DNA of 37,522 bases from a bacterium (GTDB lineage: Bacteria; Desulfobacterota; Binatia; UBA12015): assembly GCA_030430245.1 (NCBI GenBank), contig JAUIFY010000020.1, forward strand, positions 1 through 37,522, in the 5' to 3' direction. A program made the translations under genes and the position numbers. This document shows, piece by piece, positions 1-8,664 of this stretch. Under the pieces are notes generated by a model. It worked only from the letters and a program-made list of their open reading frames with translations. It did no database searches and had not been told where the DNA came from. The number at the start of each line of letters is the position of its first letter. Position 1 is the first letter of the stretch.

Positions 1-1137
1 GATCTGAGCTTGGTTCTCGTCGACGAAGAGGACGGGGGACTCGCGCTCACGCGTGTCGCGGTCGGCGACCACATTCTGCTCGGTGGCGACAACATGGACC
101 TGGCGCTCGCGTACTCGGTTCGCGGCGCGCTGGCGAAGGAGGGCAAGAAGCTCGACGCGTGGCAGCTGCGCGGTCTCGTACAGAGCTGCCGCGAAGCCAA
201 GGAGCGGCTCCTGTCGCCGGAAGGACCCGACTCGGTCCCGATCTCCGTCTTGGGGCGGGGCAAGAAGCTCATCGGTGGAACGCTGCGCACCGATCTGGCG
301 AAGGCCCGGGTCGACGAGATCCTGCTCGATGGCTTCTTCCCCACGGTGACGGCGGACGCGCGCGTGGCGAGCGACGAGGCCGCGGGGCTCTCCGAGATCG
401 GTCTACCGTTCGCGTCCGACGCGGCCATCACCCGTCACCTCGCGGACTTCCTGGGGACGCATCAGGGGGCCGTGCAGGCGGCTCAGGGGAAGGACGACGC
501 GGCGCCCCTGCCCACGGCGCTCCTGTTCAACGGCGGCGTCATGGCCGCCGACGGAATTCGCTCGCGCGTGGAGGAGGTCGCCGGCAGCTGGGCGCGGGCC
601 GCGAAGGCGGCACCTCCCCGGGTCCTCTCGGGCGCGGATCTCGCGCACGCGGTCGCGCGCGGCGCCGCGTGCTACGGGCGCGCACGTCGCGGGAACGGCG
701 TGCGGATCCGCGGTGGGACGGCGCGGTCCTATTACGTCGGGGTCGCGAGCGCGATGCCGGCGGTCCCCGGGCACCCCCCTCCGGTCAAGGGTCTCTGCGT
801 CGTTCCGTTCGGGATCGAGGAGGGGACCGAGCTCGAGGTGCCCGGCAGCCAGTTCGGTCTGCTCGTCGGCGAGAAGGCCGAGTTCCGCTTCTTCGCATCG
901 ACCACGCGCAATGAAGACGCGCCGGGGGCGGTCCTCGACGAGTTCGAGACCGAGGAGCTCGAGGAGCTCGAGCCGCTTCATGTGGAGCTCGAGGGCGAGG
1001 GCGGCGACCGGGTGCCGGTTCGCCTGACCGCTCACGTCACCGAGATCGGCACGCTCGAGCTGTTCTTCGTGGGCCGTGAGAACGGTCCGCGCTGGCGCCT
1101 CGAGTTCACGGTGCGCGACGCGGGTGCCTCCGGGTGA
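1..1137 (+). CDS. Hsp70-family (DnaK-like) protein, 5'-truncated by the window
   Basis: The open frame enters from the left edge in frame 1 with no stop, so only the C-terminal 378 or so residues are present. The visible part starts just after the second phosphate motif of the actin-like ATPase fold and carries the block VGDHILLGGDNMDLALA. Further on are the ITRHLADFL stretch, the adenosine-site-like LLFNGGVMAADGIRSRV and a beta-rich C-terminal part. It ends soon after the beta substrate-binding-like region and shows no helical lid. Every one of these blocks recurs in the next gene, so the two are tandem paralogues. The stop overlaps the GTG of that gene by 4 bases (GTGA), implying translational coupling. 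Family membership is clear; the client and the missing N-terminus cannot be judged here. Confidence 0.88.
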   Translation, partial: DLSLVLVDEEDGGLALTRVAVGDHILLGGDNMDLALAYSVRGALAKEGKKLDAWQLRGLVQSCREAKERLLSPEGPDSVPISVLGRGKKLIGGTLRTDLAKARVDEILLDGFFPTVTADARVASDEAAGLSEIGLPFASDAAITRHLADFLGTHQGAVQAAQGKDDAAPLPTALLFNGGVMAADGIRSRVEEVAGSWARAAKAAPPRVLSGADLAHAVARGAACYGRARRGNGVRIRGGTARSYYVGVASAMPAVPGHPPPVKGLCVVPFGIEEGTELEVPGSQFGLLVGEKAEFRFFASTTRNEDAPGAVLDEFETEELEELEPLHVELEGEGGDRVPVRLTAHVTEIGTLELFFVGRENGPRWRLEFTVRDAGASG

Positions 1138-3905
1138 GCGGCACGCCTCGGTTCGTCGTCGGGATCGATCTCGGCACCACGAACACCACGGTGTCGTGGG
1201 GCAGGGTCTCGGGCGGCGCGGTAGAGTCCTTTCCGATCCCACAACTGGTCGGCGAGGGAGAAGTCGCGTCGCGTCCCGTGCTTCCTTCGGCCCTGTACCT
1301 CGCGGGCGACAAGGACGTGCCGGATGGGGCGCTCGCGTTGCCGTGGGAGGCCGACCGCCGGCGCGTCGTCGGTACCTTGGCGCGGACGCTCGGTGCGCGC
1401 CTCGCAGGGCGCATGGTGGTCTCCGCGAAGTCGTGGCTGTGCCACGGCGGTGTCGACCGCGACGCCGCGATCCTCCCCTGGGGCGCGCCCGACGACGTGG
1501 AGAAGGTGTCGCCCGTCGCCGCCTCCACGGCGGTCCTCGCGCACGTGCGCGCGGCGTGGAACGACGCACACCCCGACGCGCCGTTGGAGCAGCAGGACGT
1601 GGTCCTGACCGTTCCGGCCTCGTTCGACGAGGTCGCACGCGAGCTCACGGTGCGGGCGGCGCTCGAGGCCGGTCTTCCGGAGTTGCGCCTCCTCGAGGAG
1701 CCACAGGCCGCGATCTACGCCTGGATCCACGCCCACGATCGATGGCAGGAGGCCCTGGAGGGGAAGAGGACGATCCTCGTCCTCGACGTCGGTGGCGGCA
1801 CGACCGACTTCTCGACCGTCGCCGTCCGGCGGACGGACGAGGGCGTGGGTCTCGAACGGGTTTCCGTCGGCGATCACATCCTCCTCGGCGGCGACAACAT
1901 GGATCTCGCGCTCGCGACGACGGTCCTGAAGCGCGCAGGCAGTGGCTCGCTCGATGCGGCGCGTTGGCAGCAGCTCTCTGCGCTCTGTCGCGACGCGAAG
2001 GAACGTCTCCTGGGGGCCACCCCGCCGGACAAGGTCCCGGTGTCGGTGGCCGGTCGGGGGCGCGGTGTGGTCGCTGGCGCGGTCCGGGCGGATCTCGTAG
2101 CGGAGGACGTCGTCGACGCGGTCGTGGAAGGATTCTTCCCGCCGGTCGAGGCAGCCGCTTCCCCCGAGCGCGGCAACCGGGCCGGGCTCGTCGAGTTCGG
2201 GCTCCCGTACGCCGCCGACGCCGCCATCACGCGGCACCTCGCGGCGTTCCTCCGCGTCGCGCGAGAAGGAGACGAAGGCGCTCCCGACGCCATCCTCTTC
2301 AACGGCGGAGCGGTGAAGCCCGACGCCGTTCGCGCCCGGGTCCTCGACGTGATGGAGGGCTGGGCCGGGGAACGTCCGGTGGAGCTCGCGGGCGCCGACC
2401 TGGACCTCGCCGTGTCGCGCGGCGCGGTGGCGTATGGGTTCGCCCGTCGCGGCATCGGGCTGCGGATCGCCGGCGGAGCGCCGCGCTCCTATTACCTCTC
2501 GTTGTCCGACGATCGCGCCGCGGACCATCACCACGTGCTGTGCATCGCGCCACGGGGCATGGAGGAGGGGGAGGAGATCGACGTGCGCGAGCACGACTTC
2601 GTCGTGACCGCGAATCAGCCCGTCCGATTCGGCATCTATGCGTCGAGCACCCGGACCGGCGACGACGCCGGTGCGGTGGTGGACGTTCCCGCGGACAGCG
2701 TCGTCGAGCTCCCGGAGATGTCGACCGTCCTTCGATTCGGGCGCTCCCTGGCCGCCCGGGACGTTCCCGTCCAGCTCCGGGTCCATCTGACCGAGACGGG
2801 GACGCTGGAGGTGTTCTGCCTCTCGAAGAGCACCGAGCACCGGTGGCGGCTGGGCTTCGACCTCCGCGCGCGGAGCGGCCCCGAAGGGGCGACCGGCCCA
2901 CGGGCCGACGCGGAGGCGCCCGACGACGTCCAGGAGCTGGTCGTTCCGGAGGAGGCTCTCCTGCGTGCAGGGGAGCTGCTGGAGGGGTGCTTCGCGGGAG
3001 ACGACGAGCCGGTCACGATCACGCGCCGCCTCGAGGATGCTCTCGGCGCGGGCAAGGACGCGTGGCCGCTCGCGTGCATCCGTCGGTTGCTCGACCGACT
3101 GCTCGACCTCGAGAAGGGGCGCCAGCGCACGCCCGACCACGAAGCGCGGTGGCTCAATCTCGCGGGCTTCTGCTTCCGGCCCGGCTGGGGCGAAGAGCGT
3201 GACGCATGGCGCGCCGAGCAGCTCTGGCGCCTCTTCGACCGCGGCCTGGCCTTCGCGAACGCCACGCAGGGACGCGCCGAGTGGTGGACGATGTGGAAGA
3301 GGGCCGCCGGCGGCCTGTCCCGGGCCCAGCAGCAGGTCGTGCACCAGGAGACGCGGCCGGTCCTGCTACCGAAGACTCGCAAGAAGGGAAAGCCGCTTCG
3401 TTGGAAGGCCGGCAAGCAGGAGCTCCGTGAGCTGTGGCAGGTCGTCGCGAGTCTGGAGCGGATCGACGCGTCGGCGAAGCGGGAGCTCGCGGCCGCACTC
3501 GTTCCCCGCGTTGCCAAGGGCAAGGCCTCGGACGCCGAGGTGTGGGCGCTCGGACGGCTGGCCGCGAGAGCGCCGGTGTACGGCCCGGTGAACACCGTCG
3601 TCGAGCGGGAGGCGGTCGAGCCGTGGCTCGAGAAGCTCGTGAAGCGACCGTGGGAGCGCGCGCCCGCCGTCGCACTCGCCGTCGCACAGATGGCTCGGAA
3701 GACGGGGGATCCGGCGCGCGACGTCGCCGCCACGGTCGCGGCGAAGGTCGCGGAGCGACTCGACGCCGAGAGCGTGGGCGCGTCGTACGCGTCGTGGGTG
3801 CGAGAGGTCGTGCCGATGGACGTGTCGCAGCAGGCGCTGGTCCTGTCGGAGGCCCTTCCGACCGGACTCCGCATTGTATCGGAGACCGGTACGAACGCGG
3901 CTTGA
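1134..3905 (+). CDS. Hsp70-family protein with C-terminal DUF3731-type extension
   Basis: 923 residues. The N-terminal actin-like ATPase has phosphate-1 motif GIDLGTTNT (residues 10-17), phosphate-2 motif LDVGGGTTDF (217-226) and an adenosine motif near FNGGAVKPDAVR (389-400). A beta-rich domain resembling a substrate-binding domain follows to about 580. The remaining 340 residues are helical and basic, unlike the DnaK lid, and match what I know of Hsp70 relatives carrying the DUF3731 (DnaK-related) tail. Such proteins are thought to be chaperone-like ATPases, but their clients are unknown. GTG is used as start because it overlaps the upstream stop and directly precedes the nucleotide-binding strand. 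It is the second of two tandem paralogues and is followed closely by yraN. The DUF3731 assignment rests on position and general character rather than a profile search. Confidence 0.87.
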   Translation: MSGTPRFVVGIDLGTTNTTVSWGRVSGGAVESFPIPQLVGEGEVASRPVLPSALYLAGDKDVPDGALALPWEADRRRVVGTLARTLGARLAGRMVVSAKSWLCHGGVDRDAAILPWGAPDDVEKVSPVAASTAVLAHVRAAWNDAHPDAPLEQQDVVLTVPASFDEVARELTVRAALEAGLPELRLLEEPQAAIYAWIHAHDRWQEALEGKRTILVLDVGGGTTDFSTVAVRRTDEGVGLERVSVGDHILLGGDNMDLALATTVLKRAGSGSLDAARWQQLSALCRDAKERLLGATPPDKVPVSVAGRGRGVVAGAVRADLVAEDVVDAVVEGFFPPVEAAASPERGNRAGLVEFGLPYAADAAITRHLAAFLRVAREGDEGAPDAILFNGGAVKPDAVRARVLDVMEGWAGERPVELAGADLDLAVSRGAVAYGFARRGIGLRIAGGAPRSYYLSLSDDRAADHHHVLCIAPRGMEEGEEIDVREHDFVVTANQPVRFGIYASSTRTGDDAGAVVDVPADSVVELPEMSTVLRFGRSLAARDVPVQLRVHLTETGTLEVFCLSKSTEHRWRLGFDLRARSGPEGATGPRADAEAPDDVQELVVPEEALLRAGELLEGCFAGDDEPVTITRRLEDALGAGKDAWPLACIRRLLDRLLDLEKGRQRTPDHEARWLNLAGFCFRPGWGEERDAWRAEQLWRLFDRGLAFANATQGRAEWWTMWKRAAGGLSRAQQQVVHQETRPVLLPKTRKKGKPLRWKAGKQELRELWQVVASLERIDASAKRELAAALVPRVAKGKASDAEVWALGRLAARAPVYGPVNTVVEREAVEPWLEKLVKRPWERAPAVALAVAQMARKTGDPARDVAATVAAKVAERLDAESVGASYASWVREVVPMDVSQQALVLSEALPTGLRIVSETGTNAA

Positions 3906-3928
3906 GGCGGGTCGCCGACGCGTCGATC

Positions 3929-4309
3929 GTGGCCCTCGTGGCAACGGATCCACGGGGAGCACGCGGGCGGGCCGCGGAAGACGCCGCGTGCGAGCACCTG
4001 ACGCGGGCGGGCTACCGGATCGTCGAGCGAAACGTGCGGGTGCCCACCGGCGAGATCGACGTCGTCGCGCGCCATGGGGGCGATCTCGTCTTCATCGAAG
4101 TTCGATCGCGCTCGAGCCGACGACGCGGCGGGCCTCTCGAAACCGTGGGATGGAACAAGCAGCGACGCGTCGCGCGGGCCGCAGCGATGTACCTGGCGCG
4201 GCGCGGCGGCGACCCGGGGCCGGTCCGGTTCGATGTGGTCGGCGTCGATTGGGTTGGTGGCGTTCCGGTGTGCACGCTGGTCGAGAACGCCTTCGACAGC
4301 CCGCTGTGA
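3929..4309 (+). CDS. yraN: YraN family (UPF0102) endonuclease-fold protein
   Basis: 126 residues from a GTG start. The family core is visible: GRAAEDAACEHL, then GYRIVERNVRVPTGEIDVVA, and the acidic strand LVFIEVRSRS. In the family, the Glu, Asp and ExK/ExR residues form a restriction-endonuclease-like metal site; here the last is EVR. The cellular role of YraN is unsettled (a Holliday-junction-resolvase-like role has been suggested). Start choice is uncertain. A TTG at 3902 overlaps the Hsp70 stop, and GTGs at 3929 and 3938 are both in frame; 3929 places the conserved block about 12 residues in, typical for the family. It lies in the same-strand run with the Hsp70 pair and serS. Confidence 0.85.
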   Translation: MALVATDPRGARGRAAEDAACEHLTRAGYRIVERNVRVPTGEIDVVARHGGDLVFIEVRSRSSRRRGGPLETVGWNKQRRVARAAAMYLARRGGDPGPVRFDVVGVDWVGGVPVCTLVENAFDSPL

Positions 4310-4354
4310 CGCCCCCTTTTTCCGCGGACGCCGACGTGTTTACGAGAGAGCCGC

Positions 4355-5638
4355 ATGTTGGACATTCGCCTCATTCGTGAAGACCCCGATCAGGTGAAGG
4401 CGGGCCTCGAGAAGGTCCAGTGCCCGGCCTCGGTCGTGGACGAGATCCTCGGACTCGATCGGCGACGTCGCGATGCGCTCCACGAGCTCGAGACGAAGCG
4501 CGCCGAACGTGGGCGCCGGTCGAAGGAGATCGGCAAGCTTCCGCCCGAGGAGCGCAAGGCGGCGGGGGCCGCGCTCGGCTCGCTCGGCGGCGAGATCTCC
4601 GCCGCCGAGGAGGTCGCGCAGAAGGCGGACGAGGAGTTCCAGCAGAAGATGTTGGAGATCCCGAACCTGCCGCACCCCGACGTCCCCGTCGGCCCCGACG
4701 ACTCGGCGAACGTCGTGGTGCGCGAGGCCGACTCCCTTCCCAGCTTCGACTTCGAGCCCCGGTGCCACTGGGACCTCGGCCCGGCGCTGGGCGCGATCGA
4801 CTTCGAGCGCGGGGTGAAGATCTCGGGGACACGGTTCTACGTGCTCACCGGCCCCGGGGCTCGACTGCAGCGCGCGCTCATCAGCTTCATGCTCGACGTG
4901 CACACGCGTCACCACGATTACGTCGAGGTCTATCCGCCGGCGATGGTGAAGTCCGACTGCCTGGTCGGCACGGGCAATCTCCCGAAGTTCGGCGACACGA
5001 TGTACCGCGACGCGGAAGAGGACTTCTGGTTCGTACCGACCGCCGAGGTCCCCGTGACGAACCTCTACCGGGGGGAGGTTCTCGACGGAGCCTCGCTGCC
5101 GATTCGACACGTCGCGTACAGCCCATGCTTCCGTCGCGAGCGGATGTCGGCCGGGCGCGACGTGCGAGGGATCAAGCGCGGGCATCAGTTCGACAAGGTC
5201 GAGATGGTCAAGTTCGTGACGCCCGAAAGCTCGGACGCCGAGCTTCTGAGCCTCCTCGACGATGCGGAGGACGTCTGTCGCCGCCTCGGCCTCGCCCACC
5301 GCGTCGTCCAGATGTGCACCGGCGATCTGAGCTTCGTCTCGGCGATGAAGTACGACGTCGAGCTGTGGGCGCCTGGGTGCGGTGAGTGGCTCGAGGTGAG
5401 CTCGTGTTCGAACTTCCGCGATTTCCAGGCGCGGCGCGCCGGGATCCGCTTCCGTCGCGATCAGGGCGCGAAGCCGGAGTTCGTGCACACGCTGAACGGG
5501 TCCGGTCTGGCGCTACCGCGGGTTCTGATCGGGGTTCTCGAGACGTACCAGCAGGCCGACGGGTCGGTTCGCATTCCCGATGCGCTCCGCCCGTACATGG
5601 GAGGCGAGGAGGTCCTACGTCCCGTGGCGGAGGCGTGA
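4355..5638 (+). CDS. serS: Seryl-tRNA synthetase
   Basis: 427 residues, normal for the family. It charges tRNA-Ser (and tRNA-Sec) with serine in the cytoplasm. The N-terminal 110 or so residues form the typical long antiparallel coiled-coil arm that grips the tRNA, beginning MLDIRLIREDPDQVKAGL. The class II catalytic core follows, with motif 2 around SPCFRRERMSAGRDVRG and motif 3 around GSGLALPRVLIGVLETYQ. The start is an ATG with GAGAGAG upstream at a suitable distance. The stop shares one base with the next start (TGATG), so the following ETF gene is probably translationally coupled. No anomaly seen. Confidence 0.97.
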   Translation: MLDIRLIREDPDQVKAGLEKVQCPASVVDEILGLDRRRRDALHELETKRAERGRRSKEIGKLPPEERKAAGAALGSLGGEISAAEEVAQKADEEFQQKMLEIPNLPHPDVPVGPDDSANVVVREADSLPSFDFEPRCHWDLGPALGAIDFERGVKISGTRFYVLTGPGARLQRALISFMLDVHTRHHDYVEVYPPAMVKSDCLVGTGNLPKFGDTMYRDAEEDFWFVPTAEVPVTNLYRGEVLDGASLPIRHVAYSPCFRRERMSAGRDVRGIKRGHQFDKVEMVKFVTPESSDAELLSLLDDAEDVCRRLGLAHRVVQMCTGDLSFVSAMKYDVELWAPGCGEWLEVSSCSNFRDFQARRAGIRFRRDQGAKPEFVHTLNGSGLALPRVLIGVLETYQQADGSVRIPDALRPYMGGEEVLRPVAEA

Positions 5639-7458
5639 TGCGGATCGTCGTCTTCGTGAAGCAGGTTCCGGAGGTCTCCGAGCTCCAGCTCGATCCGGAG
5701 ACCCGCCGCCTTCGACGCGACGGCGTCGATTCGATGATGAACCCGTTCGACCGACGCGCGATGCTGGAGGCGCGCCGTCTGAAGGACGAGACCGGCGGCA
5801 CGGTCACCGCGATCACCATGGGCCCCCCTCAGGCCGAGAGCATCTTGCGCGAGTGTCTGGCGGTCGGTGCCGATCGCGCCGTGCACCTGAGCGACCGTGG
5901 TTTCGCCGGCGCGGACACGCTCGCGACGGCCCGTGCTCTCGCGCGTGCGACCGAGAAGCTGGGGTTCGACCTGGTTCTGGCGGGACGCTACAGCATCGAT
6001 TCGGAAACGGGGCAGGTCGGGCCGGAGGTCGCGGCGCTTCTCGGCGTCCCGTTTCTCGGAGGCGTTCGGCGTCTCGACGTCTCGGTGCGCGAGGAGGAAG
6101 CGACGCTAGACGCGGAGTGCGAGGGCGACGACGGCTTCATCGAAGTCGACGCGCCCGCGCCCGTCGTCGTCACGTGCACGGATCGTTGGAAGACGCGCGT
6201 GCCGCGGGTGATGCCCGACGACGATGCGGCCGCCGGCACCGTCGAGGTGTGGTCCGTGGCCGATCTCGGTGGGTCGCCCGACGACTACGGGCAGGCGGGA
6301 TCGCCGACGTGGGTCGAAGAGGTCCAGCCCGTCGTGTCCGAGCGCCGGGCGGTTCGTCGGAGCCACGACGAGGCCGGCGCGGTCGACGAGCTGCTCCGCA
6401 CGTTCGAAGAGGCGCGGGCGGCGGCCGGGGCGAGCGCGCCGCGGCCCCTGCGCCACCCGCAGCGCGTGGACGAGTCTCCGGACGTCTGGGTGCTCGGAGA
6501 GCGGGGGCCCGATGGCCACGTGCGCGCCGTGACGTGGGAGCTGCTCGCGGCCGCGGACGAGCTCGCCGCCGAGACCGGCGGCGCAACGGGGCTCTTCCTT
6601 CTCGAGCCGACGCGTGCGGACGATGCCGCGAGGCTCGCGCCGCCCGACGATCGGGCCGAGGAGGTGGGGCGTCGCGGGGCCGACGTGCTCTACGTTTCGG
6701 AGGCGCCCGTCGCCGCGACGGTCGACGTTCTCGAGGCGGCGATTCGCGTGCATCGCCCGAAGCGCGTCCTCGCGCCGGCGACCGCCGTCGGGCGCGACCT
6801 CGTGCCGCAGGTGGCGGCCCGCCTCGGCCTCGGGTTGACGGGAGACGCGATCGGCGTCGAGCTCGACGAGGCCGGACGGTTGCAGCAGCTGAAGCCCGCG
6901 TTCGGCGGTCAGGTGGTGGCGCCCATTTTGTCTCGAACGTCGCCGGAGGTGGTCACCCTCCGGCCGGGCGTGCTCGAGTGCGCCGCGTCCGATGCGGGCC
7001 GCGCTCCGGCACGGGTGGTCCGTCTCGGCGATCCGGGGGCGGCGCCGTCGCGAGTTCGTTGCCGTTCGTTCGAGTCGGAGGTCGGCCCGGAGGCGGCCGC
7101 GCTCGAGGAGGCTCCCGTGGTCGTATGCGTGGGCTTCGGCCTCGGCGAGGCCGGGGTCGAGAAGGCTCGTCTCCTCGCGGCCCGGCTCGGAGGCGTCGTC
7201 GCCGGAACGCGGCGGGTATGCGATCTCAAGTGGCTCCCGCGCCAGGCGCAGATCGGGCTCTCGGGACGAAGCGTCTCTCCGGATCTCTACGTGGGGTTCG
7301 GCGTCCGTGGCTCGTTCAACCACATGGTGGGCCTGCGTCGCGCGAAGACGGTCGTCGCGGTCAACCACGACCCGGAGGCCGAGGTCTTCGGTGTGTCCGA
7401 CTTCGGAATCGTCGGCGACGCGAGCGCCGTGCTCGACGAGCTCCTGGAGAGGCTCTGA
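5638..7458 (+). CDS. Electron transfer flavoprotein, beta and alpha subunits fused in one chain
   Basis: 606 residues that read as EtfB followed by EtfA without a stop. Residues 1-260 are EtfB-like: MRIVVFVKQVPEV at the N-terminus, NPFDRRAMLEA, and the nucleotide-site block SIDSETGQVGPEVAALLGVP near 119-138. Residues 280-606 are EtfA-like, with GRDLVPQVAARLGLGLTGD (385-403) and the FAD domain running from QAQIGLSGRSVSPDLYVGFG to FGVSDFGIVGD (537-594). ETFs carry electrons from acyl-CoA and other flavin dehydrogenases to ETF:quinone oxidoreductase or to bifurcating partners. The region matching the EtfB recognition loop (about 188-202, VPRVMPDDDAAAG) has no lysine and looks changed. No dehydrogenase or quinone oxidoreductase gene is adjacent. 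The start is the ATG sharing one base with the serS stop. I see no frame slip at the junction, so the fusion looks real. Confidence 0.93.
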   Translation: MRIVVFVKQVPEVSELQLDPETRRLRRDGVDSMMNPFDRRAMLEARRLKDETGGTVTAITMGPPQAESILRECLAVGADRAVHLSDRGFAGADTLATARALARATEKLGFDLVLAGRYSIDSETGQVGPEVAALLGVPFLGGVRRLDVSVREEEATLDAECEGDDGFIEVDAPAPVVVTCTDRWKTRVPRVMPDDDAAAGTVEVWSVADLGGSPDDYGQAGSPTWVEEVQPVVSERRAVRRSHDEAGAVDELLRTFEEARAAAGASAPRPLRHPQRVDESPDVWVLGERGPDGHVRAVTWELLAAADELAAETGGATGLFLLEPTRADDAARLAPPDDRAEEVGRRGADVLYVSEAPVAATVDVLEAAIRVHRPKRVLAPATAVGRDLVPQVAARLGLGLTGDAIGVELDEAGRLQQLKPAFGGQVVAPILSRTSPEVVTLRPGVLECAASDAGRAPARVVRLGDPGAAPSRVRCRSFESEVGPEAAALEEAPVVVCVGFGLGEAGVEKARLLAARLGGVVAGTRRVCDLKWLPRQAQIGLSGRSVSPDLYVGFGVRGSFNHMVGLRRAKTVVAVNHDPEAEVFGVSDFGIVGDASAVLDELLERL

Positions 7459-7469
7459 GCCGAGCTCGG

Positions 7470-8084
7470 CTACTCGAGGATCTGCTTGCTCTCGATCTGC
7501 CCCGCGTCGTCGAGGTCGTAGACGAGAGGGACCCCGGTCGCGATGTTCAGCTCCAGGACCTGCTCCTTCGAGAGCTTCTCCAGCTCCATCACGATCGATC
7601 GGAGGCTGTTCCCGTGAGCCGCGACCAGGACGTTCTCGCCGGCGTCGAGGCATGGGCGGATGTGTTGGTTGAAGTACGGCAGTGTGCGAGCGGCGGTGTC
7701 CTTCAAGCTCTCGCCGCCCGGAGGGGGGACGTCGTAGCTCCGGCGCCAGATGTGGACTTGCTCGTCGCCGTACTTCTTCGCGGTCTCGGCCTTGTCGAGC
7801 CCCTGGAGGTCGCCGTAGTGACGCTCGTTGAGGGCCTGATCGCGGGTGATCGGCAGGTCGGGCGCGCCCATCTCCTCGAGGGCGATTCGCAGGGTCTCCT
7901 GAGCCCGCTGGAGCTCCGACGTGAAGCATCGAGCAAAGGCGATGCCCGATTCCTTCAATCGGGTGCCGGCGCGATGCGCCTCTTCCTTGCCCTTGTCGGT
8001 CAGGGGGACGTCGACCCAGCCCGTGAACTTGTTCTCCAGGTTCCACTGGGATTGGCCATGGCGGAGTAGGACGAGAATGGACAA
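7470..8084 (-). CDS. gpmA: 2,3-bisphosphoglycerate-dependent phosphoglycerate mutase, short form
   Basis: 204 residues. It interconverts 3- and 2-phosphoglycerate in glycolysis and gluconeogenesis. The phosphohistidine motif [10 protein letters not shown] is at residues 6-15 (His9), with [11 protein letters not shown] near 86-95 (Glu87) and [10 protein letters not shown] at 154-163 (His157). It is about 45 residues shorter than the E. coli enzyme. The insert before the second histidine is replaced by [13 protein letters not shown], as in the short alphaproteobacterial-type enzymes. The chosen start is TTG at 8084, preceded by GAGGAAG at good spacing; longer upstream readings add low-complexity sequence that is not conserved. 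It converges on the ETF gene with 11 bases between stops. Confidence 0.95.
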   Translation of the reverse strand: MSILVLLRHGQSQWNLENKFTGWVDVPLTDKGKEEAHRAGTRLKESGIAFARCFTSELQRAQETLRIALEEMGAPDLPITRDQALNERHYGDLQGLDKAETAKKYGDEQVHIWRRSYDVPPPGGESLKDTAARTLPYFNQHIRPCLDAGENVLVAAHGNSLRSIVMELEKLSKEQVLELNIATGVPLVYDLDDAGQIESKQILE

Positions 8085-8256
8085 TGGATCTTCCTCAAGC
8101 TGGCCCGCATCGGCGCTCGGCGTCGAATGCCAGCTCGGATTCATCGTCGATGCGGGGTGTGGTAGCGGATCGGGCGGGGGCGCTGCGGGCCGACGCGCGA
8201 GCAGCGATGAACGGATGCCCGGTGCGAGCGATCTCGATCCAGAAGCGGCGCACGAC

Positions 8257-8583
8257 TCAGCCCGTGATCGGTCGTTCGGGCTCGCCCACGCAGTACGCAC
8301 AGCGGCAAAGTGCTCGAAGCTCGGAGAGGAGATAGACGCTCTCGTGGCCATCCGACCACGTGAGGAACGCGCTCGCATCGCCCATCACGTCGATCGATCG
8401 CAGCTGGATGCCTCGGTCTCCCGGGACCCGGTCGTCGGCCCGAAGTGCGGCGCACGCCTCGCACGGGCAGTGGGCGCGGAGGCTCGTGTAAGGCATGATC
8501 GACTCGTGCCCATCCACCCAATCCACGCCGAGGGCGTAGCGACCGATGCGTCTGGTCTGGCGAATGGCGGGAGCTCGACCCAT
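8257..8583 (-). CDS. DUF971 (GBBH N-terminal-like) protein with duplicated Cys motifs
   Basis: 108 residues. The fold matches the small DUF971 domain found at the N-terminus of gamma-butyrobetaine hydroxylase and as a stand-alone bacterial protein or beside Fe-S scaffold domains; its bacterial function is not established. The sequence is two half-repeats: W22-x-DGHES...LRA then CPCEAC (Cys39, 41, 44), and W76-x-DGHES...LRA then CRCAYC (Cys93, 95, 98). Tryptophan to first cysteine is 17 residues in both halves. In human GBBH the zinc is bound by a CxCxxC set plus a histidine from the other half. Here both sets are present with a histidine each (His26, His80). ATG start at 8583. It is the nearest upstream gene to gpmA on the same strand, separated by 173 bases with no recognisable gene. 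Confidence 0.85.
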   Translation of the reverse strand: MGRAPAIRQTRRIGRYALGVDWVDGHESIMPYTSLRAHCPCEACAALRADDRVPGDRGIQLRSIDVMGDASAFLTWSDGHESVYLLSELRALCRCAYCVGEPERPITG

Positions 8584-8664
8584 GACTTCGTCCGTCCCGT
8601 CGAGGTTAGGGGAGGGGCCCTGCCACGACAACCCGCGAGAGGGAGATGGCCGGTCGGGCTGGTC

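Noticed and set aside
1032..3344. 770-codon open frame on the minus strand across the Hsp70 pair
   Set aside because: Antisense to the clear Hsp70 gene; Arg/Pro/Gly-rich with no domain. GC-rich codon bias leaves long open shadows.
5580..8069. 829-codon plus-strand frame across the ETF and gpmA genes
   Set aside because: Arg/Gly-rich out-of-frame shadow of the ETF gene continuing antisense to gpmA; no recognisable motif.
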